64,000 bases of DNA from Otis tarda (lineage: Eukaryota; Chordata; Aves; Otidiformes; Otididae), in the NCBI GenBank assembly GCA_026413225.1, contig CM048552.1, positions 190,250,053 to 190,314,052 of the forward strand, given 5' to 3'. Shown piece after piece: positions 13,201 to 25,840 of this stretch (position 1 is its first letter; every line of letters starts with the position of its first letter). Made by a program: the position numbers and the translations under genes. The notes beneath the pieces were generated by a model that was not told where the DNA came from, ran no database searches, and saw only the letters and a program-made list of their open reading frames with translations.

Positions 13201-14797
13201 AAAAGGCCCCTTGAAGACATGATAGATGAAGACTAACAAATAAAAATAATCAGTGACTGAAAACTACCTATCTCAGCAGGTGATGATGGACTCTGGGGGT
13301 CCTGGAAGATTCTCAATTCCTGTTGAGAGAAGTGGACTTCCATTACAAATTAGACTGTACTTTAATAAGAAAAGGATCAAAATCTAGTACAAAAATAATG
13401 CAAAGACATGCTCGAGTAGACAGTTTGCTGGCAATTGGTATTATGCTTGTATTAGAGGAAAGACGTGATAGGTTCTTGAACCCTTGTGACTCTGGGTAGG
13501 CTGTTTTGATGTCACATTATGACATTGACTAACAATTTTAATTGTTACTCAAATAAAGCCTTCTGTAAAGGAGTGAACAGAAGCCCTTTCCTAATTGAAA
13601 GCAGTGTGTTCATTCATTTGTCTAAGGTCGGTTCCTATTAAGCTGAGACTGACAACTGTGTTGCTCTGTCTCTGAAAGCTCTCTCACAATAGGAGTTTCC
13701 AGGGTTGCTAACTGGCATCCCTTAGGAACTGTATGCTGACGTTGAAAATTAAGAAGAGAAGATGCCATCTTTTGCGACCTTTAAACTGGCATCCATGCTG
13801 TGCAAAAGCAAAGCTGTTATTCCTTGAATAGGACTAAAAGACTTGCATATCTGCTTCAGTATGCTTTAAATATCACATAAGTTGATCTTACTGTCTTATA
13901 AGAATATCCAGCTATTCATTAGAGAGTTTATGCACAGTTGGAAGCCTTTTTTAAGGAAGAGTAATTTCCAGCTCCTCAAAGGTGGAGTATCATAATGTGC
14001 AAGTGTGAGGAAGGGTGCCTCAGTGGGAAGGAGATGGTGTGGTCATTCAGGACTATCAGTTACTATAATAAATATCCTTTTCCTCTATATCTGGACTTTG
14101 CTTTATTGTTTTAAATGTACAATAAAACTAAGAAGAGCTGCTCATCCAGTTAAGTTCTGATTTGTCTATTGCTGACTAGAGGTGGGGAGATGAAAAGCAA
14201 ATGGAAACATCCCAAACTGTATGGTCTTGGTGGTGGTGGTTTTGGATGTGGGGTTTTTTTTTTGCTGATTTGTTTGGTGAAAGAGGACTTGGAAAAGTGC
14301 TTGCAGATTTCTCTGATGATGCTGCACAACTATTTTGTGGAAACAAGTGTGTGATTACTGGTGATCAATGAAAAGAGTTTTCACTGCTCAGTAACATGCA
14401 GCCCTCAGGACCAGATAGGTTCTGTCAACGGCTGAAATCTTTTTGTGATGCTTTAAAATAGTAGTCCTCCTAAACTTCCTCTGTTCTGCTCTCCTGTCCT
14501 GTTAAGATACTGTGTTTCATCACTTTCACTGAACGAGCTGAGCTCAATACTTTGAAGACTTTACAGTGTATATTGTCAAACTGTCATGTTCACTGGAATG
14601 ATTTTATTTTTATTCTCTGAAGCTGTTATTTTTAGTAATATTTTTTCGTTGGCATAAGTAAGTGTGGTGTGTATTTCCTTTCTCTGAAGTGGTATGATCT
14701 AGTAAGACTGTAAAAAAGGGTGATGAATCTTGGATTTGCTGGGTTGATTCTGTCCTTCTAAAACTAGTTTTTACAAGACCAGCCATTTTGCGGAATT

Positions 14798-14838
14798 CTA
14801 AGCATCATCAAAATGATGCTTAGATTTTTTTTTTTTTT
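14798..14838. repeat. 11-bp perfect inverted repeat followed by a T14 run
   Basis: The stem CTAAGCATCAT (14798-14808) pairs perfectly with ATGATGCTTAG (14813-14823) across a 4-base CAAA loop. A run of 14 T at 14825-14838 follows almost at once. The geometry looks like a hairpin terminator or a Pol III-type stop, but no transcription unit for it is recognisable. Confidence 0.85.
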
Positions 14839-17800
14839 CAGTCTAACATGTGTGTTTCTTTCCTAAGACATTAAATTGTACTATTCATAGGAAAAAATAG
14901 CACTACATGCAGCTTATTAGAATTTACATATTTGCTTTCTAATGTAAGCATTTTAGTATAATTCTATCCTCAGATTGTTGGGCCTTGAATTTTTGCACAA
15001 GCACTTGGAAGACCTTGAAGATCTCTCTTTTGAAAAAATTGAGAGTATAAACTAAAGGCTGATAACTCTTTTTAATCAAACTGAAGTTTGGACAGCTACC
15101 TGAAACTTAGTGCAAGTGTGTCCTTGATCACTTATTTCTTTCCACTTACATTTGTCTTCAACATCTTTCTGCCAAGCTGTTGTGTAGAAGAAAAATCTTC
15201 CGTGAATGATGAATACTGAGAGGGCAAACTACATAAATATTCTGTCACTAGCCGTGTTTTACTGTGAAACCTAATCCTTTCACTTTTCTCCATCTGTTTA
15301 TAGGAACAGATATCTATCTGTAAAACACCACAAAATGTAATTGATGCTGGCAAAATAGTCCTAAAATTACTGACAGTGGAGGAAATTATAGTGACAGAAC
15401 ACTTCTGTAACTCGTTTTTCTAATTAAGCTTTTATGAACTCATATTCTTTTCTGCAAATGTAGTCAACTGTGAAGCATCGTAAATTTTTTTCAATACTTT
15501 CCAGCTTTTTAAGCCATGCACTTTGCTTTCTCTTACAGCGAGTGATGAGAAACCCAAGTGTCTTTGGATATTCTACCTATTTGGTCTGGAATTGCCTCTT
15601 GTGGTTCTTTTTCCTTAGAAAACGAGTCTAGGGCAATGACATACTTCTCAGGTGCTCATCAAGTTAATCAAGATGAATCCAGGTCTCTCCTCTAGAAGGA
15701 TTCTATCTTTAAATGAACCCTACCGTGTATAGAAGCTGGACGTGCAATTCTGTTTCTTTACTCTGCGTGTCCAAGCATTTTTGCTGTGAATTTCAGTAGA
15801 AGTAGGATTGAGACTCAGAGAATGTTCAGGGACAACAATATTAAGTACTATTAAATCAGTGATGTGAAATGTATTCTGCCTCTTTCCCCCTCCATTCCTA
15901 TTTAGGCTTCAAACTAATTTGTTCAATCCTGTAGGAAGTATTGACTTAATCTCTTCTGAATCTATGTCCCTGCTACTGTGTGCCAGTTCACAGGGACAGA
16001 ATGTCCAGACTCAATCAGATTTAGGAACTAATACAATTACCAGTAGGTTAAAATATTTCCATTGTACTGAAAGAAGACAGTAGTGCTCTGAAAATGGTTT
16101 AGATTTTTATAAAAAATCAAACTCTTTTGAGATTGTTTTCTTGATGTCACTGGTGAATGGTACGTGACAAGGTGTATATCACATATAGTTTGTTCTTAAA
16201 TTTTCTTAAGTGCTTTCTGTTGCATTTTTCCACAAATAAACTTTTGAGGTAGGTCAGACAACCTGCTACGAGGAGGTGCCTTTGCTTGACAAGGCTGCCA
16301 ACAAGGGAATCAAGCTTCTTTTGTAGGATTGAACTTTTGAGGTCATAGAAAGAAGTGCAAAATTGTCTTCAGGGACGTGAGACAGAACCCTGCAGAAGAG
16401 GGTATGGTACTTTACACATTAAAAAAAAAAATGAGCACAGGTAGGTATGAAATTATTGGAGATAAGGGAGTTTAAGTTTAGAAAGCAAGACAGAAGACTG
16501 TAGTAAGCTCCCACTGGAACCAGCAAAGCATTTTAGGGTTTTGAATTCAGAGTTGGATGTTCCTGAAAATAAAACTCATGTTAAGTAGTTAAGGCTGATT
16601 ACCTCTCCCAAATCAGTTATTCTGGTGGATTTGGTTTTCCATTAAACATTGGGTCTCAGAAACTTCTTTTGTATAAAACTCTTCAGCGCTTTAAGAGCTT
16701 CAAACTGTAAGAGACATTTACTCATTGAGTGAATGGAGAGTGAAATCTCAGTTTGAACTGCTTTTAATTATCTTTTTGGCTCAGTTTAAGCAATGATTTT
16801 CTCAAAGCTGCCAGACAGTAGGGGAAGATTGGGGGCATCTTGTGAATAGGCAGGGTAGAATGCCTTTGATTAAAAGTGAGGGAAGACAGACACTGCCTGA
16901 AATGCACATGCTGACTTTTAAAGAGCAAACATTCTTCTATTTAAAATACTTTCACCTGCCTTCCCTTGCAGCCAGGTTATGTGTCTGTTTTGCATTAATT
17001 TGAATTGCAAGCTGCAGCTGCTGCTATATAGCATACATCCAAAAGCTAAACCTTTGACACTTTGTTTATTCTAGTTGTCCCTGAAATATCCCAGTGTCTC
17101 ATGTTCTCTTCCTTGATTTCTTATCTGTCTCTGAATCACTTGTCTGTTTCTGAAGGTTTTCTAGGAGACTCCTTCATTTTCTTTGCATTTTTACCTACTA
17201 TTCTTGTGTATTTCAGTATTATCTCCTTTCTTTTTATGTCTAGTTTGTTTAAAATCTAGCAAATTTTGACAAATGGCACTGTCTGTGGAGTTTTTTTTCT
17301 GTGTGTGAAATGGTCTCCTGAGTTCAACATCTAGATTCTATAGTCCATCTCTTATTCTGTTGTATGTCTTGTATGCTTTTAATCAAGATTTCTTTAACCT
17401 TCTGCTGTTTCTCCGTGTATGAAATCTGTGTTTGCATCTTACACCCACACAAAATCTGAGTTAAAGCTAATGTAATATCTCTAGTGTTTAAGTGGCATAC
17501 TTACGTGCTCCTTGGAGAGGAAATAACTTTGAGAAGGAGGTGAGTGTAACACGCATCTGTTGCGGGAAATGTTCCTGGCGACGATCATGGCACACTAAAC
17601 ACTGATAGTGAGAAATCTTGTATTCGCATGAGAATAAACTCATGCATGCTGTAATTCTGTCTTGACACTTAAGAGTAAAAAGTTTAAAAATATAGAAGCT
17701 CATGATCATGAAAAAGTCCATATATGACATGGTTGATTTGGATACAGAGTAGTCTATTTTCTGTGCAGTTCTTACTGAGCTACATGGGCATGGATAGCAT

Positions 17801-17989
17801 CAGTGCCTCTGTATGGGTGTGATGGTGGTAGCAGAGTTTACACCTAAGCAGTTGGGTTTAGGGTGAGACCACCTGGAATAGAAAAAGGCACTCTATTATT
17901 TCCTGTTGTCTGAGTAGTCCATATTGCTATCTGAAATGGTACTGTACTGGTATTACTACTTAGAAATACCTCCTATGCTCCAGTGCATT

Positions 17990-18350
17990 GAGTTTTCTAT
18001 GTATTTGTGAAAAAGAAAGTGGCTTATAGGCTTTAAGGAAAACAATTGATATTTGCACGTTTCAGTTTCTAACCCAGAACGTGTCTGTTCTGGGGCAGAC
18101 TGAGGAGCATTACGAATACTCTGGAGGAATCTATTTAAATAGAGTGTGATCTTGATGAATTGGGAACACGAACTGCAATTTGTAAAATTTAATAAGGCAA
18201 ATATGAAGCAGTTAATATAGGAAAGAATAATCAAATGGCCTATCAGAAATAGCGGAACAGAAACCAGATGAGAGTGCAGTAAACATGATATATGAAGGTT
18301 TTTAATGCAAGAAGTGTTGAACATTTCATTGCTATGAGGTGATGGAAAAT
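17990..18350 (+). mobile_element. Possible very degraded LINE relic
   Basis: The plus strand around 18115-18225 can be read as a degraded CR1-like reverse-transcriptase segment (a D-LDELGT patch followed by FNKAN after frame changes), loosely like the [10 protein letters not shown]...MKFNQAK region of the intact copies. The match is short and needs frame changes. The 132-residue minus-strand open frame over it has no recognisable features. Confidence 0.22.
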
Positions 18351-21300
18351 GCATATATGTAGGAGAATGGGAGAATGGGACATAAAAGTAAGGAGTGTTT
18401 AGTGGTTGTGCAGTTGATTAGTATCTTTATGAAAGCAGTTGTTGACATCTGCTTTTTTTTCATCTGGGATAGGCAAACTAAAATTTCTGTACCTTATGTA
18501 AAGACAATTGGACTAATACTAGCATTGATTGCTCTCCCTATGGTGAGCAAAGGTTGAGAGAGACATAGTATCTAAAGGGATGAAATGTGAAGAATAGGGC
18601 TATTCTAACTGGCTGAGAACTAGGAACATTGTTACCTGAACTTTTCTTTTTTTTTTTGGTTAAATGTAGCAAACAATAAACTTGAGATGAACGTTCAGTA
18701 TCCATAGTATGGACATGCCAGGCAACTAGGTGAAGCATCTCTGGGGCTCCAATTCCATAACACAAGATTGAAAGGAAATAAAACCTTTTCTAGTAATGTG
18801 TAAGTATTCCAGGAGTTAATAATATCTGAAATTTTCAGTTAAAGTATCAAAATGAATACATTTATGCAATAACTTTCGCTTCTGACAAAAAGCTATTCAG
18901 TTGAATTTTTTTTTGAATCAGACAATTTCATTAAGACATAAGCAAGAAAGAATACCATGAAGCTAAAACTGATTTTAAAACATTTACTAAATTTTAAATG
19001 TAGGAACGAAGGAGTAAATGGGTAAAGATGTATACAAGTCATTATAGACGAATAGTATTTGTAGGAATAACACCTTCCTGAAAAATGTTTTCAACCAAAA
19101 TTATATTGCAGCTTTATTTAAACCTTGTTTAAGCAGTATTTAAATGTGAGGTCCTGGTAGATAGCCTCTTGTGTTTTATTCTTTGGCTGTCTGTAGGGGC
19201 AGGGAGATGATGAGAACAAAAGGATGAGACTTTCCTTCCTCTGGCAAGTCTTCAATGACACTGTAGGAGGAGTAGCTTTTAAATCAGTGGCATCACTGTA
19301 AAAAAACCAAACCCTTCTATCTGCAGATGGAGGAGGGCTGTCCTAGAAAAGAAAATTAAGCTCTAGTTTCTCTTGTGCTGAGTCCAAGTGAATGGCAGTC
19401 ATTTTTCACAGCATACAGTAGGAACTGCTCTTTTAAATGTTACGGAAGGAGGGGGAGAGGAACAACTGAATGTCACATTGTACCTCGTAGGAAAAGCAAG
19501 GCTTTAACAGTGCTTCTTTTACAGGCAAATAATCAGAAGGATCACTGCAATAAGAGACAGGTGCTCTGAAAATGACCTATATTGTGACTGTACTGATTGA
19601 AGCTCTTCACCGCTGCCTCCAGTTCCTCCCCTGGACAGGGGAGGTTCTCCCTTGCCTTTAGTTTCAAACTCCAGCATCTTGTCCTGCCGCAGCAGTGGCA
19701 CAAGAATGTTTTGATGTTATGCAGCCATCAAGCTTACTTTTTTTTTCTCTCTCTCTTTTTTTTTTTTAAGCAACCTGTCATGTCTTTCTTAAATCGTGAA
19801 ATGACAGGCAGCCAGCCTTACAGCTCCAAATTTTTGCTCCTGAAAGAACCTGGGTAGAGTGTGTGGGAAGTTATTGTATCCCAAATCAATGGTAGTCTGT
19901 CTGTACAGTATGTGTTTCCGTTCTTTGGGAACAAAGCCTCACTAAAAACGTGTACCAACTTTCCTTAGCTTTTATTCTGTATTATTTTAGATAACTCCCT
20001 GGAAATAAGTCTTTAAACTCAGTACAAAAAACTTCAAGCAGATTAGAAAAGATGACAAGTCATTTTCAGCTTGTCAGGTAGAGCTGGAACAGTTTTCTGA
20101 GGTGCAGTGGGTGTGTGCTGTGTTAGAAAGAACAAAGACACTACTTCAGCCTGCAAGGTTAGGCACAGAATGCTGGATAACAGTTAAATGGGAGGCTTAT
20201 GCAAAATAAGACCGAGACATTTTGCTTTTAAGGTGTACATAATTCCTTTTTAAATTAGTACTTTATTCAGTCACTTAGAGAGGTAGAGAAGGAGAGGCTG
20301 ATTATTTAGCAGTGGACATGAAGATGAGCATGAAGCTGGATAATCTGCCCTCCGTGAGGTGGGAGATGCAGACAGAAATTGAGGGGACAATATAAAGTTG
20401 TCCTGGATCATGTGAGGAGGTTGGAACAGTGAGGCTAAACACAGCACAGAAGGAACAGCAAGGAGAGAGGAGTTTGTAGAAAGCAGCACAGAGCTACTGA
20501 AGAGATGCAAAAAGGTTGCTTGCCCCCTTTACACAGGAGCCTGTGTTACGTGTAGGTCAGGAAAAGGAACTGATTTACAATCTCGTAAAACTCTTATGGG
20601 GGCCCTGGGAGTAGAAGGGTTGTTGGTAGGCACTGCAGAGGGAGAAGCAGCTGTCTCCGGCAAATTCCAAATAATGCATCCCAAAGAAGGAAGAGAGAGA
20701 ACCAAGGATGGTAGATGTTCCCTCGTTTCCAAAAACATAACAGGTAAATTTAAAAAGTTTTCTACCTCTGCATAAGCTGTGATGTATCCAAGTATTTATG
20801 TTATGCCTTTAGAAAGTCTGAAAACACTTTAATTGCAGACATATCTCAGGAGTTAATCTGGTGAAGCTGTAGCTGAAGCTAAGTAAGGGCTTTTAGAATA
20901 AAAATTTTAGCAGACAAAAGATTTAGTAGCCTTAGTAGCCTAACTTTTTTTTTTGTCTCATTAGTAAAACTGTAATTTGAGGCTTTCGTCCCTTCAGGCA
21001 GCTCTGTTCTGTATGACTTAAAAATCTGTAGGCTTCATATTCTCAAACTTCCTTTCTCAGAAAAGACCTAAGTGCTGTGAATAACACTATTCTGAGTCAA
21101 CTGGCTGATGCTAACAAGTTTCAAGTATTGTGACACATTCTGCAATAGAATAATAAAGTAAATTAACCTGGGTTTTTTGGTACTACTCTCATTCATAAAA
21201 CTTCATACCCTGTGAAAACTCTCTTCAGACATCTCATCTCATTCACTTGCTTCTAAATTGTTGCATGGAGGAGAAACAAGACCATTAGTTACTTACCAAT

Positions 21301-24300
21301 ACTGCAAAACAGCTGGGCAAACTTTACTCTTCCTAGTTTTCTGCTTTCCTATGGGGAAGATGCTGTGTGGGAAGGGACGGGGAGGCAAAGCGGCTGTTGG
21401 TTTGGAGGTGTGTTTTTCTTTCTTCCAATAAATGTAAAGTGATTTCCTGTATGAGGATATGATCAATCTACATCAAAGAGAGATGCTTTTTTTTTTGTCA
21501 TGCTTTCTTTTATGACCCTGCATAATTCAGATTTCATTCCTTCAGAGATGCCTGCATAAATCTTTGCTACTCAGTAATTTGCCCATCTGGGAAGAGCAGG
21601 TTGGAGCTCTTTTGTGCACCAATGTATGCATACACCTGTGATCCAGCGCTCACATTGCTTCTCTCGAGAATAAATAAGGAGTTAGAATTTTTTTCTGCTG
21701 TTTTTTTTTTGGTTGTGTTTATTCCAGTCAGTGTTGTCTATGAACAAAAATTTGGCATTGTGCTATCCCAGTTATTTTTTCATCTGGATTTTCACTCCCC
21801 ATCTTCTCCCTGCCCCTTGCTAGTGTGGCTTAGACTTCTTCAGCGTTACGAAGTTTGGTTCTGCTGGGAGCTAGTACTGAGCAAAGCCTGCCTGGACTAG
21901 TCCTTAACTATGGCAGCTGCCTTTATAAGGAAATAATTTTCATATATGGGATAGCTTATACAGCTGCCATTGGAGAGCAAAACTTTACTGGAAGGTTTGA
22001 GGTGGTTCCTCCCTGATCTTGCTCCATCACACATAAATGCGATAAAAGTCTGCCACTTGCTTCAAAATATTTGTTAAAACCTTCTCAGGCTGCAGAAAAA
22101 AATTGTCAGTAACAGCATCCATTATTTTAATGCTGTTGCTGATCTTTAGAGCTATTCAAGTGTGTTGCTTTCATATAAAAATGTGCAAGTCCTTACTCTC
22201 AGAGGTACTAGGGAAATGTTTGTTACTGCTTATGTTTCAGAATGGTGAAGGGTCCTTAATCCAGTGGATGTTTTAGCATGAGGAATGAAGGAACTGTTAA
22301 AATAAGCAGTAAACTGCATATTCTTGATTTAACAGAGATCTTGTTCTAGTAAGTTAACAGTTTGATGACAAATTGGAGTTCTAGTTTTTTTTCTGTGGGT
22401 AAACTGAATTCATGTAGGCAGTGAAGAATGGATTTGTCACTCACTGGTTTTAAGGTATCTTCAAAGTATAATGCTGTCAGATACCCAGGTGGAGTTTTAT
22501 TGACTGACTTCCTGAGATCAAGGGAAGTTCAAGAGGACTTAATGGTTGGACTGTGTCTTCAGCAGAAGAGAATTAGGACTGCCTAGTGCAGAGCACATCT
22601 TCGCCTGTCTCTTCGAAGAGCAGAGAATGTGCAACAATGTATTTCAGTGAAACAACAGCTGACATGCTAATAAAAACTTCTTACACTTTGGGACACAGTC
22701 TGTAAAGAGACAAGAATGCGTGCCACCCACCTTTTTTTTGGCTGTTTGCTAAGGTCATAGTGCCTCTAACTCATCTAAGGCATCTGAATAGCTAAATAGT
22801 TGAAGTATAAAACCACTTCTGAGATAGCTGGGTAAGCTTCTTACATTTCTATCAAGTGAATTTGTCCGCACTCACAGATATTCTGCTGTTTGGTGTCCAG
22901 TAAAAGAATTCAAATTTCCCATGTCTTACTGTGTATTTCTGAGTTTCTCTAAGGCTAGCTCTAAAGTTATGGTAGCTCTGTTATAACTACATAGTAGAGA
23001 GAACTTCACAGACAATATTTGGTATACCAACCCTTCCAGCAATAGAGGTTAAATTTTAACCTCTACTTACTTTTAAAACTCTCTGGAGAAGCTGTATGCA
23101 GTAGTATTTGTCAGCTTGTTAGTTAGAGTCTGTCTCTGGTGGGAAGTAGGTTGTTGGTGCATAATGTAGTGTGCTGGAGAAACTTCTTAAAAGTTATTTC
23201 ATTGTTGCATTAAAATTAATGGACTCTGTGCAGAATTTGTTTGTTTACACAGCAGGTAAGGTGTTAAACTAAGGCAACTCAGGGAATTGTTTAGTTGGGA
23301 TCCATACTTTTTTTCCTTTTATAATTCACAATAACTGATTGATGTGCAGCATTTCTCTAGAGCAGCTGCTTTCCTTTAGCTGCTCTTGGGCTTACACATG
23401 TGACAATCTTGGTGATAATCACCAGTGAGAGTACTGGTTTTCACAGTTCTTTGAATAGCTGAGGATGAGTGTAGTTGTATGACTGATTTCTTTGAGTTGC
23501 AGAAAGCCTCAAGAGGAGATCAGGAATTCTGTCCTTGCGTTTTCTTTTAAACTCGCTGATGTGTTCAGTTCCAGTCTAGTTTCCCACAGAAATCAAATGT
23601 GTGGACTATTTATTTCAGTCCTTGCCTAATACGCTTTGAACGTATTGGTCTGCTTAAGTCAAACTTGAAAGAACAATAACAATTTTGAAGCAGTTCCAAT
23701 GACTATATGGAATTTTATGGCTGAGTAAAATGGACTTGGGTGGGTTCCCTTGATGCTGCAAGCAGACCTTTCCCCTTGCAGAAGTGAGCAGCCAAGGATT
23801 CTTCTCACAGATGCTGTGTTTGGCAGAAGCCAACTAACCAGCCAGTCAGTAAACAAATAGCTACTGACTTACCCTAACCCTGGGGAGGTCTCATGGTGAA
23901 CTGGAGAGCACTGAGATTAACATGGCAGGAGGAGAATCCAGCCTGTGTCCGTCAGTGGAAACCTGCCATCAGTGAGTCTGTCCCTCTGAGCAAATGTACG
24001 CAGGATCTCTTCGTCTCTCTTTCTCTCGAGTATATCGTGCTGAGGAGTCAAGTTCCCTGGCTAGGCAGCTGAACCTATTAGCTTTCTCTTTGAAGAGAGG
24101 AGTTGTTTTTATATTGGTTTCTTTTCCTTGGAAATGCAGCAGGTGGTGTTTTTTTTGTTTGTTTGTTTGTTTTTCTCCTCTCCCTCCGTGTTCACTGATA
24201 AAAATGGATGGCTTGAGTGTGTTCTCCACACGTGCACATACACAAAATGTAAATGTGGTTAAAATTAATTCAGGAGACTATTATCTCTGATATCTCTGTA

Positions 24301-24420
24301 ATTACTAAAGAAGTGAAAACATTTTCTACTAATAAATATCTACTAATGAATAAGAAACTTGAATATATGTTCCTTAACTCAAGTGAGCTAAGGTGTACAC
24401 AATTGTTCTGCTTTTTCGGG

Positions 24421-25391
24421 CAAGTGGAGATCAGTGATGAGTGATGTTCCTCGGGGGTCAGTATTGAGACTGGCTCTGTTTAGCATCTTTGTTGGCAACG
24501 TGGACAGTGGGATAGAGTGCACCCTTAGCAAGTTCGCCAATGACACCAAGCTGTGTGGTGCACTTGACACGTTGGAGGGAAGGGATGCCATCCAGAGGGA
24601 CCTTGACAGGTTGGAGAGGTGGGCCCGTGCCAACCTCATGAAGTTCAACCAGGCCAAGTGCAAGGTCCTGCATGGGGGTCAGGGCAATCCCATGCACAAA
24701 TACAGGTTTGGGGAAGAATGGGTTGAGAGCAGCCCTGAGGAGGACTTGAGGGTACTGGTGGTTGAGAAGCTTAACATGAGCTGGTAGCGTGCACTTGCAT
24801 CCCAGAAAGCCAACCACATCTTGGGCTGCATCAAAAGAAGGGTGGCCAGCAGGTCAAGGGAAGTGATTCTGCCCCTCCACTCTGCTCTCATGAGACCCCA
24901 CCTGGAGTACTGCGTCCAGTTCTGGAGCCCCCAACAGAAGAAGAACATGGACCATTTGGAGAAGGTCCAGAGGAGGGCCATGAAGATAAGAGGGCTGGAG
25001 CACCTTTCCTATGAGGACAGGCTGAGAGAGTTGGGGCTGTTCAGCCTGGAGAAGAGAAGGCTCTGGGGAGACCTTACTGTGGCATTTCAGTACTTAAGGG
25101 GGATTTATAAGAAAGACAGAGAGAGACTTTTTACCAGGGTCTCTAGTGACAGGACAAGGAGTAATAGCTTTAAACTGAAAGAAGGTGGATTTACATTAGA
25201 TACAAGGAGGAATTATTTACTGTGAGGGTGGTGAGGCCCTGGAACAGGTTGCTCAGAGAAGTTGTGGATGCTCCGTCCCTGGAAACATTCAAGGTGAAGT
25301 TGGTCTAGTGGCAGGTGTCCCTGCCTGTGGCAGGGGAGTTGGAACTAGATGATCTTTAAGGTCCTTTCCAACCCAAACCATTCTGTGATTC
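24421..25391 (+). mobile_element. CR1 LINE, 5'-truncated copy, sense to DCLK1
   Basis: It begins inside the reverse transcriptase (CAAGTGGAGA, equivalent to the [10 protein letters not shown] region of the 56-59 kb copy) and runs to a CR1 3' end (GGTCCTTTCCAACCCAAACC, then TTCTGTGATTC). It is colinear with 58244-59214 but with many substitutions and small indels, so it is clearly older than the copies at 53.6 and 56.5 kb. Confidence 0.95.
24434..25225 (+). pseudogene. CR1 reverse transcriptase, C-terminal remnant
   Basis: Two blocks are recognisable: 24434-24787 (PRGSVL...[20 protein letters not shown]...) and 24821-25225 ([20 protein letters not shown]...[20 protein letters not shown]). The first ends at a TAG just after the LNMSW equivalent of LNMSGQCAL, and the thumb region continues in the next block. 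The catalytic F-A-D-D motif is F-A-N-D here (24533-24544), so one active-site Asp is lost. It is inactive on both counts. Confidence 0.92.
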
Positions 25392-25797
25392 ACTATGTGA
25401 ACACTTGCTTTATCCAGTTTGCAGATGTTCTGGGCACACCCCTAGACAGTTGTTCTGTGCATCTTCCCCTCAGCCCTCCTCTTCTCTGAAAGGGAAGACA
25501 CTGTCTGATGTGGGAAGCATTCCTCTTCAAATACAGAATAAATCTCCAGGTGTATTTGCCAACTTGAACCAAAGGGAGAAAGGAGCTACTTGCTTCTGGT
25601 GTAGTGAAACATTAGCTTTCTGTAAACCCAGTTTTACAGAAATAACTAAAATTACAGTTAGTAATTTAGTATTTTTATTATTGTGCTTTTTTTTTATGAT
25701 GGGAATGCTGTAGGAAGTAATATAGAACATACCCATCCTATTTAGGGTTGCCTTTACAGTTGCTTTGTTTCAGAATTTTTATAAATTAATCTTTCCT

Positions 25798-25840
25798 GTT
25801 TCCGTGGCAACTCAGTTGTCTGCATCGGTTGCCAAGGAAC
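25798..25840 (+). promoter_or_regulatory. Pair of RFX X-box-like motifs (candidate)
   Basis: GTTTCCGTGGCAAC (25798-25811) and GTTGCCAAGGAAC (25828-25840) each resemble the RFX X-box (GTNRCC, 0-3 bases, RGYAAC) with one mismatched half-site position apiece, 16 bases apart. RFX factors regulate ciliary and some neuronal genes. Function here is inference only. Confidence 0.25.

Larger units (their letters stand above)
6858..24420 (+). other. DCLK1: DCLK1 downstream intron, quiet segment
   Basis: No further exon, RNA gene or clear interspersed repeat was recognised over these 17.5 kb, apart from a doubtful LINE relic near 18.1 kb. It holds T runs (T16 at 8661-8676, T12 at 13091-13102, T14 at 14825-14838, T11 at 19756-19766), a 21-bp tandem duplication at 7211-7252 and a hairpin at 14798-14823. 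Open frames are short and lack domain-like sequence. Confidence 0.75.

Noticed and set aside
14798-14838. Intrinsic bacterial-type terminator.
   Set aside because: The surroundings are a vertebrate intron; hairpin plus T run has no such role here. Kept only as a structural observation.
17956-18354. 132-residue minus-strand open frame as a membrane-protein gene.
   Set aside because: Low-complexity hydrophobic and Ser-rich translation without recognisable domain. The plus strand weakly resembles a decayed LINE instead.
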